A stretch of 64,000 nucleotides of DNA from Pelotalea chapellei (GTDB taxonomy: Bacteria > Desulfobacterota > Desulfuromonadia > Geobacterales > Pseudopelobacteraceae): the NCBI RefSeq assembly GCF_018531195.1, contig NZ_JAHDYS010000005.1:124001-188000 (forward strand), in the 5' to 3' direction. The translations under genes and the position numbers were made by a program. Numbering within the stretch: the stretch's first letter is position 1; each line of letters opens with the position of its first letter. Shown piece after piece: positions 7,635 through 16,442 of the stretch. The notes beneath the pieces are model-generated. The model was not told the origin of the DNA. It did no database searches and saw nothing but the letters and a program-made list of their open reading frames with translations.

Positions 7635-8765
7635 TCAGAAGGTAGGGCCCATTTCTGGGGGTTTGGGTTTGCCCTTCAACTTTGGGTCCTTTGTTTCGAA
7701 AACTTCCTTTGGCTCCAGCTCTGCTCGAAGTCTTGGCAGGCATTCGGGATAGTTGAGCCTGATGAATCTGATCATGTTTTCTCGCACGTAACACCTCAGT
7801 TCCCACATATGACCTGCATTGTTGGCGCTTACAATCGCCCGCAGTTCCAGTGACCGCTCCTTGGCGTCAGTTACATGCAGTACACACACCTCTTCGTTCC
7901 AGAATGAACTCGTTTTTACGAGTCTCTGCAGTTCTTCGCGTAGTTCTTCAACAGGAATAGTGTAGTCGGTATGGATGTACACAGTCCCCAGCAGGGAGGA
8001 CGACATCCGGGTCCAGTTCTGAAAGGGTTTTTCCAGAAAATAAATAATGGGTACCACCATGCGTCGCAGGTCCCATATTTTCACGACCACATACGTAAGC
8101 GTTATTTCTTCGATAATCCCCCATTCTCCTTCCACTATTACCACATCATCGATTCGGATAGGTTGTGACAAGGCAATCTGGATTCCGGCAATGAAGTTGG
8201 CGATTGATCTTTGGGCTGCGATTCCGGCTATGATCCCGATAATTCCGGCCGAAGCCAGGATGCTGACGCCGAACTGTTTGATTCGTTCAAAAGTCATCAG
8301 CGCGATTGCAAAGGCAATTACAGTGATCACCACCAGCAGGATTTTGACCAGTACGTTGACCTTGGTGTGAACCGCCCGCGCCCTGAGGTTGTCCTGAGCC
8401 ATGATGTCGTAACGTGCCAGTACGATGGTCTGCAGACCATCTATTGTATTGATCAGTAACCAGGTTCCGGAAACAATGAAGGAGAGGGTGAAGATATGGG
8501 TAAGAACTACCTTGATTTCCTGGTGGAAGGTGAGAAAAGGAGCAACCATCACGATCATCACCAGGGGCAGTATGATGCGCACCGGAGCAACCCAGCGGTC
8601 CACCATTCGCCTGTCAGTGAAAAACCAGCCCAGACCCGCGGCACGTTCCAGAAAGTGAAAGAGGAATCCGTACAGGATCAGTCCAACCATGAAAGCAGCG
8701 AAGATCAGGCCAAAGGAAAAGAGGGTGGATTCCCATCCTTTCAGGGCCTGCATGAGTTCCGGCAT
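7635..8765 (-). CDS. MscS-family mechanosensitive channel
   Basis: Inner-membrane channel that opens under membrane tension during hypo-osmotic shock. 376 aa: hydrophobic segments near 15-40, 58-80, 88-108, 133-158, then the pore helix (about 165-190) with alternating Gly/Ala and Ser as in MscS TM3 (ASAGIIGIIAGIAAQ), followed by the beta domain (LSQPIRIDDVV, EEITLTYVVVKIWD) and a cytosolic alpha/beta domain. The extra N-terminal helices make it larger than E. coli MscS (286 aa) and closer to YnaI-size members. The C-terminus is Pro/Lys-rich. Confidence 0.9.
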   Translation of the reverse strand: MPELMQALKGWESTLFSFGLIFAAFMVGLILYGFLFHFLERAAGLGWFFTDRRMVDRWVAPVRIILPLVMIVMVAPFLTFHQEIKVVLTHIFTLSFIVSGTWLLINTIDGLQTIVLARYDIMAQDNLRARAVHTKVNVLVKILLVVITVIAFAIALMTFERIKQFGVSILASAGIIGIIAGIAAQRSIANFIAGIQIALSQPIRIDDVVIVEGEWGIIEEITLTYVVVKIWDLRRMVVPIIYFLEKPFQNWTRMSSSLLGTVYIHTDYTIPVEELREELQRLVKTSSFWNEEVCVLHVTDAKERSLELRAIVSANNAGHMWELRCYVRENMIRFIRLNYPECLPRLRAELEPKEVFETKDPKLKGKPKPPEMGPTF

Positions 8766-8944
8766 AGGGGCACCACCTGGGCTGTCGGAGGATTATCCTT
8801 TTTGATTGTAACAGCAGCGGATCATGTAGCAAGAACAGGTGGCAACTCATCTGATGCTGGCGCTGAAAAAACGCAGCGATGAAGATGTTTTCAGGCTTGA
8901 TGGTACACTTAAAAAGGGAAGGTATCAGGTGTCAGGAGGATGAA

Positions 8945-9397
8945 ATGGCTATTACTACGTTCAGAGTTCTTGTACATGCCCAGGCAGAAACCGTGTGGAA
9001 ACTTCTTTATGACCGTATTGAGAACCCGCAGAATTATCAGCCGCTTATACTCGGGTCCCGAATTACCCAGCGTACACCAGAGGGGATAATCAGGGAATCA
9101 AAGGTTGTAAATGGTTCTATCCGTGAAAGAATTTCAGTCGTCATGAAGGAAAACGCCATTCACACGGTTGTGCTTGAGCATCCTCTTTCTACAGGCACCA
9201 TCGTCACTCGGGTCTTACCTACTTCTATACAGAACCCGATGGCGCCGTTGCACATTGAGGTGCAGGTTAGGCTTGAAGCACAGGAACAACATCTGAAGGG
9301 AACAGGGCAGTACTATGAAGAGGAAGCGGTACGGCTGCTGGAAGAGGAAATGGAACGTGTGAAGGTGCGTGCGGAAGAGCTGGAACAGGTGCTCTGA
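8945..9397 (+). CDS. DUF1857 (SRPBCC-fold) protein, copy 1
   Basis: One hundred and fifty residues. The pattern VHAQAETVWKLLYDRIENPQNYQP and the later TRVLPTSIQNP segment fit the DUF1857/AtaL-like START-like fold, which forms a hydrophobic ligand cavity. The ligand is unknown. It ends in a Glu-rich helix. I chose the ATG at 8945, with AGGAGG at 8934-8939; an in-frame ATG at 8879 lacks a ribosome-binding site. The next gene is a diverged paralogue. The pair lies between an MscS gene and a redox cluster. Confidence 0.8.
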   Translation: MAITTFRVLVHAQAETVWKLLYDRIENPQNYQPLILGSRITQRTPEGIIRESKVVNGSIRERISVVMKENAIHTVVLEHPLSTGTIVTRVLPTSIQNPMAPLHIEVQVRLEAQEQHLKGTGQYYEEEAVRLLEEEMERVKVRAEELEQVL

Positions 9398-9502
9398 TGT
9401 TGTTGGATTCTTCGATCGGCATACATTGGCAGGCTTGTGGGACTGTGGCACAAGACCTATCGTTATCGTTTTTACGCTGCCTCTCTTGCCTCCTTTGCGC
9501 CT

Positions 9503-9540
9503 TTGACATCGCGGCCGCTACCGTTATTATTGTATAAAAG
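9503..9540 (+). promoter_or_regulatory. Candidate sigma-70 promoter
   Basis: A perfect TTGACA at 9503-9508 lies upstream of an AT-rich stretch, TTATTATTGTATAAAAG. The best -10 candidates are TATTGT at 9528-9533 (19-bp spacer) or ATTATT at 9526-9531 (17-bp spacer). It would drive the second DUF1857 gene independently of the first. Confidence 0.45.
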
Positions 9541-9564
9541 ACTTCTTATTTTGGAGGCGCCCCG

Positions 9565-10014
9565 ATGCTGATAACTTCATATGGAACCGTAATTCATGCC
9601 CAGGTGGACACGATCTGGAATCTGCTGCTTGACCGGGTGGAAAATCCACAAAAATACCAGCCAAGGATTCTGGAATCCAGGGTTGTGGAACGATTCAGTG
9701 AAGGGGTTGTCCGAGAGATGCGCATTGACGACATGCTGATCCGCGAGCGCATCACCTATGATGACGGCGAGCTGCTTGTTCATGCCGAACTGCTGGAGCA
9801 TCCACGGTATCTCGGATTCCTGGATACTCGAGTGCTGCCAAGATCGGTACAGAATCCAACTTCACCTGTGAACCTTGATATCAATGTACATCTTGAACTG
9901 AAGGACAACCACAAAGAAGGGCTTGTAAAGCCTGATGCCAATCTGGAGGCTGCTATTCGAGAAGAGTTGGATACCATTCGCACGAAAGCAGAGGAGCTGG
10001 AAAAAATGGTATAA
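9565..10014 (+). CDS. DUF1857 (SRPBCC-fold) protein, copy 2
   Basis: 149 aa and clearly paralogous to the preceding gene: VHAQVDTIWNLLLDRVENPQKYQP aligns without gaps with copy 1, as do IRERI, LEHP and TRVLPRSVQNP. It belongs to the same START-like fold with an unknown hydrophobic ligand. The two copies have diverged most in the C-terminal third. A ribosome-binding site (TTGGAGG) precedes the ATG. The 167-bp gap between copies carries its own promoter-like sequence, so expression may differ. Confidence 0.8.
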   Translation: MLITSYGTVIHAQVDTIWNLLLDRVENPQKYQPRILESRVVERFSEGVVREMRIDDMLIRERITYDDGELLVHAELLEHPRYLGFLDTRVLPRSVQNPTSPVNLDINVHLELKDNHKEGLVKPDANLEAAIREELDTIRTKAEELEKMV

Positions 10015-10022
10015 GGAGCGGC

Positions 10023-10049
10023 AGTTCATGCACATTATCTGCATGAACT
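10023..10049 (+). terminator. Hairpin after the DUF1857 gene
   Basis: AGTTCATGCA (10023-10032) and TGCATGAACT (10040-10049) form a perfect 10-bp stem with a 7-nt loop, 9 bp after the DUF1857 stop codon. The following ATTTCTTC tract is only weakly T-rich, so it is a probable but not ideal terminator. Confidence 0.5.
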
Positions 10050-10078
10050 ATTTCTTCGTTGAATTTAGTGACGAAAAA

Positions 10079-10109
10079 AAATCCATGGTGGTCAAACTGC
10101 CATGGATTT
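10079..10109. terminator. Second hairpin before the alcohol dehydrogenase
   Basis: AAATCCATGG (10079-10088) pairs with CCATGGATTT (10100-10109), a perfect 10-bp stem. A run of A residues precedes it, which would read as a T run on the minus strand. It may be a bidirectional terminator or a leader structure of the alcohol dehydrogenase mRNA. Confidence 0.4.
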
Positions 10110-10157
10110 CGCATTTAACAAGTATTCGAAAGAAAAACCTAAAAAGGAGGCGTTTTC

Positions 10158-11207
10158 ATGTCAAAAGTACCTGCTTACGCAGCTCTGACTTCTGCCGCGC
10201 CGCTTGAGCCCTATACCATAGAACGACGTGAGCCTGGCCCCCATGACGTACTGATTGAGATTCTTTACTGCGGTGTCTGTCACTCCGATATTCATCAGGT
10301 GCGCGATGAATGGGGTGAAGCTGTTTTTCCCATGGTACCAGGCCATGAAATTGTCGGTACGGTGGTGGCTACCGGCAACCACGTTACCAGGTGGAAACGT
10401 GGCGAAGCTGTAGGAGTTGGCTGTTTTATAGGTTCCTGCCGCGACTGCGGTCCCTGCCGGGATGGTGAGGAGCAGTACTGTGAAAAGGGAATGAACCAGA
10501 CCTACAACGGGCTTGAGCAGGACGGGATTACACCGACCTATGGCGGCTATTCCACCCGTATCACGGTAAACGAAAATTACGTTCTGCGCATTCCGCCGAA
10601 TATGCCCCTGGAGCGGACCGCCCCGCTGCTTTGTGCAGGAATAACCACCTATTCTCCGTTGCGACATTTTGGAGTCAAAGCAAGAGATAAGGTAGCTATT
10701 GTCGGGTTAGGCGGTCTAGGACACATAGCAGTCAAGATCGCTAAGGCCATGGGAGCACATGTCACCGTACTCAGTCATTCCCCGGGAAAAAAGGAAGAGT
10801 CTTTGCGCCTTGGGGCCGATGATTTTATTGCAACTGGTGACCCGGAAGCTTTTTTCACGCATGCCCTGCACTTTGACTTCATTCTGGATACGGTTTCAGC
10901 GAAGCATGATTACAACAAGTACCTCAACCTGCTGAGACGTGATGGAACCATGGTGCTGGTCGGGATTCCTGATCCGGTTCCGCTTTCAGCTGCGGCATTG
11001 GTGATGCAACGTCGTCGATTGGCTGGGTCTCTGATCGGAGGCATCCGTGAAACCCAGGAAATGCTTGATTTCTGTTCCGAACACGGGGTAGTTTCCGACG
11101 TTGAGATCATTTCGATTCAGAGGATTAATGAAGCCTACGACAGGGTTGTGGCAAGTGATGTTCGCTATCGCTTTGTCATTGATCTCTCCAGTCTTAAAAC
11201 CCCATAG
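10158..11207 (+). CDS. Zinc-dependent NAD(P) alcohol dehydrogenase (CAD/YahK type)
   Basis: 349 aa, medium-chain dehydrogenase that interconverts aldehydes and alcohols. Catalytic zinc ligands are visible in CGVCHSD and PGHE. The structural zinc lobe is CRDCGPCRDGEEQYC. The Rossmann motif is GLGGLGHIAVKIAKAMG. Overall pattern is that of the cinnamyl alcohol dehydrogenase/YahK subgroup with broad aldehyde specificity, usually NADPH-dependent. An AAAGGAGG ribosome-binding site precedes the ATG. First of four same-strand redox genes; two hairpins lie upstream. Confidence 0.9.
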   Translation: MSKVPAYAALTSAAPLEPYTIERREPGPHDVLIEILYCGVCHSDIHQVRDEWGEAVFPMVPGHEIVGTVVATGNHVTRWKRGEAVGVGCFIGSCRDCGPCRDGEEQYCEKGMNQTYNGLEQDGITPTYGGYSTRITVNENYVLRIPPNMPLERTAPLLCAGITTYSPLRHFGVKARDKVAIVGLGGLGHIAVKIAKAMGAHVTVLSHSPGKKEESLRLGADDFIATGDPEAFFTHALHFDFILDTVSAKHDYNKYLNLLRRDGTMVLVGIPDPVPLSAAALVMQRRRLAGSLIGGIRETQEMLDFCSEHGVVSDVEIISIQRINEAYDRVVASDVRYRFVIDLSSLKTP

Positions 11208-11248
11208 GCTTTTGGGGCGATTCAATAAATGCATGAGGGAGAATTGGT

Positions 11249-12253
11249 ATGGATGTGGTCACCTTCAGGGCACTGGTTGTAGAGAAAACGGGAGACAGGC
11301 AGTTTCTGCGCTCTGTTCGTGAAAAATCCATCGAAGACCTGTCGGCCGGTGATCTGGTGGTACAGGTTCATTATTCATCTCTTAATTATAAGGATGCCCT
11401 TTCTGCCACCGGTCATCCCGGAGTGACACGGCAGTTTCCCCATACACCCGGTATCGATGCGGCCGGTGAGGTGGTTTCCTGCACAAACGGGGCTTTTGAT
11501 CCAGGTGACAAAGTGTTGGTCACGGGCCATGACCTGGGCATGGAAACCGATGGCGGCTTTGGCCAGTACATCCGCGTCCCCTCTAATTGGGCAATCAAAC
11601 TTCCTGTTGGGCTGACGCTCCGTGAGGCCATGGCACTGGGCACTGCCGGTTTTACTGCAGCCCTGTCCGTGCTTAAGCTTGAGCGCAACGGAGTCAAGCC
11701 GGAATCGGGCGATGTTGTGGTTACCGGGGCCACCGGCGGGGTCGGAAGTATGGCTGTATCCATACTCGCTGCTGCAGGTTATCGGGTTGTTGCGGTCACC
11801 GGCAAGGAGGATCGGCATGAGTTCCTCATGAAGTGCGGTGCAGCTGAAGTTGTGTCCAGGGACCAGATCGTGGCGGGTGCGGAAAAGGCGCTGCTTCCCG
11901 AGCGCTGGGCCGGTGCCGTGGAGGTGTCCGGCGGTGCGCTGTTGTCGGCTGTGCTCAAGAGCACCAGGTATGGCGGTACGGTGACCTGTTGCGGAATGGT
12001 TGGTTCTCCGGAACTGCCAGTGAATGTGTATCCTTTTATCCTGCGAGGAGTAAGTCTGGTTGGGATTGATTCAGTTAATTGCCCCACTGAAACTCGCAGA
12101 GAAATCTGGCAGCGTCTGGCTGCACAGTGGAAACCTGCCCGGTTGGAAGAACTGGTTGCCGAACAGACCCTTTCCGGGCTGGAACCGGCGATACAGGCCA
12201 TGCTTGATGGCAGTATCACTGGACGCGTTGTGGTAAATCTTTTAGAAAGCTGA
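11249..12253 (+). CDS. acuI: AcuI/YhdH-type acryloyl-CoA reductase family protein
   Basis: 334 aa, medium-chain reductase without zinc. The N-terminal FRALVVEK and VHYSSLNYKDALS, then the nucleotide motif VVTGATGGVGSMAVSILAAAGY, match the YhdH/AcuI group that reduces acryloyl-CoA to propionyl-CoA with NADPH. The zinc-binding Cys cluster of alcohol dehydrogenases is absent, as expected. Substrate identity is inferred from family only. It follows the alcohol dehydrogenase by 41 bp with GAGGGAGAA upstream of the ATG. Confidence 0.82.
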   Translation: MDVVTFRALVVEKTGDRQFLRSVREKSIEDLSAGDLVVQVHYSSLNYKDALSATGHPGVTRQFPHTPGIDAAGEVVSCTNGAFDPGDKVLVTGHDLGMETDGGFGQYIRVPSNWAIKLPVGLTLREAMALGTAGFTAALSVLKLERNGVKPESGDVVVTGATGGVGSMAVSILAAAGYRVVAVTGKEDRHEFLMKCGAAEVVSRDQIVAGAEKALLPERWAGAVEVSGGALLSAVLKSTRYGGTVTCCGMVGSPELPVNVYPFILRGVSLVGIDSVNCPTETRREIWQRLAAQWKPARLEELVAEQTLSGLEPAIQAMLDGSITGRVVVNLLES

Positions 12254-12276
12254 ACAACATTCAAGGAGAGAGCTGC

Positions 12277-12846
12277 ATGAAAATCGTTACACTTCTGGGA
12301 AGTCCACGTTCAAACAAAAACAGTGCTACCATTGCCAACCGCGTGACCGCAACTACCGCACAACTCGGTGCTGAGGTCCACACTTACGAGCTGAACCGGC
12401 TTTCATACCGCGGTTGCCAGGGATGCTATGCCTGCAAGAAAACCAGCGATCATTGTGTCCTGAATGACGATCTGACCGAAGTCCTCTCCGCGGTGCAGGA
12501 TGCAGATGCTGTGGTGCTTGCGTCTCCGGTGTATTACGGTGATGTGACCGCTCAGCTGAAAGGTTTCATTGACCGCTGTTATTCCTTCCTTAAACCCGAT
12601 TACCTAACCAACCCCGATCCAAGCAGGCTCGGCCCGAAGAAGCTGGTTTTCGTGCTTACCCAGGGTAATCCTGATGAGGAATCCTTCAGCGATATCTTTC
12701 CCCGCTATGATGGTTTTCTGAAATGGATGGGGGTGACTGAGAGCCGTTTGATCCGTGTCTGTGGGGTTGGTCCTGCGAGTGTTGATGCGGTTCCCAAAAA
12801 TTTCCTGCAGCAGGCTGATGCGTCAGCTCGGGCATTGATGTCCTGA
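12277..12846 (+). CDS. NADPH-dependent FMN reductase-like flavodoxin-fold protein
   Basis: 189 aa. Begins with the FMN-binding motif LLGSPRSNKNSATI, then GCQGCYACKKTSDHC, a Cys-rich patch common in the iron-sulfur flavoprotein and multimeric flavodoxin group, and SPVYYGDVTAQLKGFIDR, the conserved second FMN region. It probably reduces flavin or quinone-like acceptors in the cytosol. It sits 23 bp after the AcuI-like gene and 39 bp before a second FMN protein, so all four genes probably form one operon. Confidence 0.85.
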   Translation: MKIVTLLGSPRSNKNSATIANRVTATTAQLGAEVHTYELNRLSYRGCQGCYACKKTSDHCVLNDDLTEVLSAVQDADAVVLASPVYYGDVTAQLKGFIDRCYSFLKPDYLTNPDPSRLGPKKLVFVLTQGNPDEESFSDIFPRYDGFLKWMGVTESRLIRVCGVGPASVDAVPKNFLQQADASARALMS

Positions 12847-12885
12847 GTTGCCCACCACATTGCTATTTTATAAGGAGCGAATACC

Positions 12886-13458
12886 ATGAAACAATCTTTA
12901 GGGGCCAGAACCCTTCTTTTTCCGACACCAGTCCTGCTGGTGGGTACCTATGACGAGGCGGGCGTCCCCAATCTGATGAATGCGGCCTGGGGTGGTATCT
13001 GTTGTTCCCAACCTCCCTGCATATCGGTTTCCCTGCGCAAGGCAACCTACTCCTATGGCGCGATCATGGAGCGCAAGGCGTTTACCATTGGTATTCCATC
13101 GGAAGAGTATCTGAAGCAAGCGGATTATGTCGGGATAAGTTCGGGGCGCAGTGTGCGCAAGTTTGAGGTTGCCGGTCTGACTCCGGTGAGAAGCGAACTT
13201 GTCGATGCCCCTTATGCTGCTGAATTCCCTTTTGTCCTGGAGTGCCGCCTGCTGCACACTCTTGAAATAGGTTTGCACACCCTGTTTGTCGGTGAAATAG
13301 TGGATGTGAAGGCTGAAGCAAATGTGCTTGGTGAAGACGGTCTGCCTGACATCAGCAAGATCAAACCGCTGATTTTCGATACCAGCCACCGTAACTATCA
13401 TGGCGTTGGTCCAGTGCTTGGTCAGGCGTTCTCCGCCGGCAAAGCGCTGGCTGAGTAA
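12886..13458 (+). CDS. Flavoredoxin-like FMN-binding protein
   Basis: 190 aa with the flavin reductase-like split-barrel fold: TLLFPTPVLLVGTYD, NLMNAAWGGICC, then SISLRKATYS-like FMN contacts and ISSGRSVRKFEVAGL. Flavoredoxins of sulfate and metal reducers carry electrons in the cytosol. It is the last gene of the redox operon and its last 37 bp overlap the 3' end of the convergent P-type ATPase gene, so antisense transcription at this point is likely. Confidence 0.85.
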   Translation: MKQSLGARTLLFPTPVLLVGTYDEAGVPNLMNAAWGGICCSQPPCISVSLRKATYSYGAIMERKAFTIGIPSEEYLKQADYVGISSGRSVRKFEVAGLTPVRSELVDAPYAAEFPFVLECRLLHTLEIGLHTLFVGEIVDVKAEANVLGEDGLPDISKIKPLIFDTSHRNYHGVGPVLGQAFSAGKALAE

Positions 13459-15521
13459 AGCTGGGGTAACGATGCCGGCTCCATTTCGGGAAAATTCATC
13501 ACGCGCAAAGAATTGCCCAGCACCGTAAGACTTGAAACAACCATGGCAACTGCTGCCAGCAGAGGATGAAGCAGCCCTGCTGCAGCAGCCCCGAGGGCTA
13601 TTGCATTGTAAAGAAAGCTCCAGGCAAAATTCTGCTTGATGATTTTTCCGGTATATCTGCTGAGACCGATCAGCCATGGAATCTGTTGCAGCTGATCTGA
13701 AAACATAATTACATTGCCCGCCTGTCTGGCCAGTTCCATTCCCGCCCCAAAAGCAATGCCCACATCCGCAGCAGCAAGTGCTGGAGCATCGTTAATACCG
13801 TCACCTACCATGGCTAGCTTTTCCCCGGCAGCAATGGCCATTGTAATGACAGCCAGTTTTTCCTCCGGACGGCACGGCGCTTCAACCCTTTTAATTCCGC
13901 ACTGTTCCGCCATTGCCAACGCAGCAAGGTAGCGATCACCCGAGAGGATGGCGCTGGTGATATTCTGGCTGTGCAGCGCCTTGACAGTCTGACCTGCATC
14001 GGTACGCATCCGGTCTGTCAACAGGACATGTCCCCTGGTTTTCCCCTCCCATACTACATCAATGACTGTCCAGGGACCTTTGACTGGACGTTTGCATGTG
14101 CCGGCAAAGTCACTGGTTCCAGCAGTTACTTCACAGGTCCTACCCCGCCAGGTCACCATTCCGCTGATGCCTCTGCCGGGATGAACCTGCACACCTCTAA
14201 CAGTACCGGTCTCGATGCCTTGATCCCGTGTAAAGGTTAGTATGGCACGTGCCAATGCATGTTCGCTTGCGGATTCCAGTGCGGCCAACCTGCCAAGCAA
14301 TTCCAGTGGTTCGACGTCCGGGTCGGTTGTTATTGTTTCCAGTATCACAGGACAGCCGGCGGTAATGGTTCCGGTCTTGTCGAAATAGATGTGGTCGATT
14401 GTGCCTGCTGTTTCCATGGTGCGACCTCCGCGGACTACGATTCCGCTTCTTGCCGCGCGGGCCACGGAAAGGGTGGTTGCCAGCGGGGTCGCAATCCCGA
14501 TTGTGCAAGGGCAGGCCACCACCAGCACTGCCAGAGCGCTCAAGCATCCCTGTGCCGGATCTCCGGCAGCTGCCCAGACAACCAGCGATCCTGCCGCAAT
14601 GATCAGTACCAGCGGAATGAACAGTTTTGCTGCCCGTTCGGCGATGCATTCTGCTGTGGAAGGATTGCACCAGGCAGTGTCAATCATTTCTGCAATGTTG
14701 TTCAAAAGCAGGTCATCTCCAGTCTGTCGGGCGATTACCACCAGGCTGCCTGTTCCGTTGACGGTTCCGGCGATAACATTGTCTCCCGGCCCGCACAACC
14801 TGGGAAGAAATTCCCCGGTAAAAGGCGCTTCTTCGATGGTTGTGTTTCCTTCCATTATGCAGCCGTCCACCGGGATCCGTTCTCCTGGATGTACTCTGAT
14901 CATGTCGCCTGGCTGAAGCAAGGCGGTTGTGACCTCTTCCAAGCCAGAGCAAGTAATGCGTTTGGCTGAAGCCGGAAGTAAGGAATCAAGACTCTCCAGC
15001 AGATCGCTGGCCCTTCTTTTGGCGCTGGATTCGATGAATGTGCCGAAGGTAACCAGAACCGGAAGCATCGTGGCGGTATCAAAAAATAATTCTCCTGTAC
15101 CGCTCAGTGTGTTGAAGGCACTGACACCAAATGCGGTCAATGAACCTCCGGCAATCAGGATATGAAAGCTCTTCATCTCCTGAAGGGAACCTTTAATAAA
15201 TGGAGGGAGTAGTACTATCAGCGCCAAGAGGGAGAGCACCAAAAGTACCATGCGGAAGGCCGGCAGAGTGTGTTCCTCGATGCTGCCGCTATACATGAGC
15301 AGGGATATCATCATGATGTTCATTGCCAGGAGGGTGCCAAAACCGAGCCGCAACAGGTGGCAGGAGGCCGGTCCCTGCTCTTGCTGCTTTCCTACGATCA
15401 TGGCAGCAAGTCGACATGCATGGCAGCAGAAGAGGGTTTCCTGATTCGCGGCAGCCACACCGGGGATGGGCAGGCCGCAGTGGGTGCAGCGGCGATGAAG
15501 GGATTTCCTAGTGACGGACAT
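13422..15521 (-). CDS. Copper-type P-type ATPase (CcoI/FixI-like)
   Basis: Heavy-metal pump of the inner membrane, 699 aa. The N-terminus has CTHCGLP...FCCHAC, the Cys-rich domain found in CcoI/FixI pumps that export copper for cbb3 oxidase. Then come eight membrane helices, the actuator TGE motif, CPC in the transport helix (VVACPCTIGIATP), DKTGT phosphorylation site, and GDGINDAPALA. The nucleotide-binding signature SEHP is SEHA here. I chose the ATG at 15521, which leaves a 14-bp overlap with the upstream gene; an ATG at 15575 would overlap by 68 bp. Confidence 0.88.
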   Translation of the reverse strand: MSVTRKSLHRRCTHCGLPIPGVAAANQETLFCCHACRLAAMIVGKQQEQGPASCHLLRLGFGTLLAMNIMMISLLMYSGSIEEHTLPAFRMVLLVLSLLALIVLLPPFIKGSLQEMKSFHILIAGGSLTAFGVSAFNTLSGTGELFFDTATMLPVLVTFGTFIESSAKRRASDLLESLDSLLPASAKRITCSGLEEVTTALLQPGDMIRVHPGERIPVDGCIMEGNTTIEEAPFTGEFLPRLCGPGDNVIAGTVNGTGSLVVIARQTGDDLLLNNIAEMIDTAWCNPSTAECIAERAAKLFIPLVLIIAAGSLVVWAAAGDPAQGCLSALAVLVVACPCTIGIATPLATTLSVARAARSGIVVRGGRTMETAGTIDHIYFDKTGTITAGCPVILETITTDPDVEPLELLGRLAALESASEHALARAILTFTRDQGIETGTVRGVQVHPGRGISGMVTWRGRTCEVTAGTSDFAGTCKRPVKGPWTVIDVVWEGKTRGHVLLTDRMRTDAGQTVKALHSQNITSAILSGDRYLAALAMAEQCGIKRVEAPCRPEEKLAVITMAIAAGEKLAMVGDGINDAPALAAADVGIAFGAGMELARQAGNVIMFSDQLQQIPWLIGLSRYTGKIIKQNFAWSFLYNAIALGAAAAGLLHPLLAAVAMVVSSLTVLGNSLRVMNFPEMEPASLPQLYSASALPAENA

Positions 15522-16269
15522 CTTTGACCTGAGTCGGGTGGGGGCATTCGTGACGGTTGGACAGGCTCTGGACATGGACAGGCACGGAAGGGGAGCAGCC
15601 CAGGAGTGAATGATAGAAGCCGGTGCCCCTGAGTATGGTGCTGATACCGAGCAGGATCAGAATCAGACCACCAGCCCGGCTCCCCCAATTCCACAGGTGT
15701 ACCCATCGTCCGGCAATGCCAACCAGCAGCAGCGGCAGCGTGGTTCCACATCCCACTGCGACCATGGTTGCCATGCCGCTTAGGACAGATCCGGTCTGAA
15801 GGGCATAGGCCAGGAAAGCAAGCAATACAGGGCAGGGGAGACAGCCATTGAGCATTCCCATAAAAAAGGTTGCTCCCATTGAGGGGGAATTTTTCAGGGT
15901 GCTGCAAAAGTCTCCCAGCAAACCGCCTGTCAGGCTACTTCGTTTCATCTTTGCCGGCAGCAGACCGAGCAGATTGATCCCCATCACCAGGATGAAGGTT
16001 CCTGTGATGAAACCTAAAACATTCTGGAGGCGGTTATAATCAAATATCACTTTCTGAATTAGGTCTCCGGTGTAGCCGACAATTGCACCCATGAAAATGT
16101 ACATGGTGATTCGTCCAGCGTGCCAGAGCAGATGCAGGTGCATCACGCGGCGCCTGTCGGATTCCCGCGCCAGATGAACTACAAATCCACTACACATGCC
16201 GAGGCAATGGGCGAATGCCAGAAGGCCGCCGATGAAGCCGATCCAGAGGTGGTGGGAGAGGAGTTGCAT
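15508..16269 (-). CDS. DsbD_2/TauE-like membrane protein, partner of the copper ATPase
   Basis: 253 aa with about six membrane helices. Cys-containing motifs HCLGMCSGF near residue 22-26 and GCLPCPV near 145 mark the DsbD_2 family (often labelled sulfite exporter TauE/SafE). Homologues sit beside ccoI genes and help copper delivery or cytochrome oxidase assembly. The C-terminal tail is His/Cys-rich (HECPHP), which could bind metal. It is followed by the ATPase gene with a 14-bp overlap. Export of sulfite is an unlikely alternative. Confidence 0.8.
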   Translation of the reverse strand: MQLLSHHLWIGFIGGLLAFAHCLGMCSGFVVHLARESDRRRVMHLHLLWHAGRITMYIFMGAIVGYTGDLIQKVIFDYNRLQNVLGFITGTFILVMGINLLGLLPAKMKRSSLTGGLLGDFCSTLKNSPSMGATFFMGMLNGCLPCPVLLAFLAYALQTGSVLSGMATMVAVGCGTTLPLLLVGIAGRWVHLWNWGSRAGGLILILLGISTILRGTGFYHSLLGCSPSVPVHVQSLSNRHECPHPTQVKDVRH

Positions 16270-16379
16270 GGGTGTATCCTGAGGAGGGATAGTGACTGAA
16301 GTACTGACTATCTGTTTCTTGACCGTTAAGAAAGTATAGCGGAGGAGTAGGTTAGTACAACCGGCAGGTGTACAATATG

Positions 16380-16407
16380 TTTACAGGCAGGCAAGTTTTG
16401 CTATAGT
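16380..16407 (+). promoter_or_regulatory. Sigma-70 promoter for the YciO-like gene
   Basis: TTTACA at 16380-16385 and TATAGT at 16402-16407 are separated by 16 bp. Each box matches the consensus at five of six positions. It lies 36 bp upstream of the start codon, in the divergent gap with the DsbD_2-like gene. Confidence 0.65.
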
Positions 16408-16442
16408 CTGTGTAAGTTAACCACTACCAGAAAGGGTCTCTT

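Noticed and set aside
12898-13677. Long minus-strand frame opposite the flavoredoxin gene
   Set aside because: It overlaps both the flavoredoxin and the P-type ATPase, each with clear motifs, and has none of its own.
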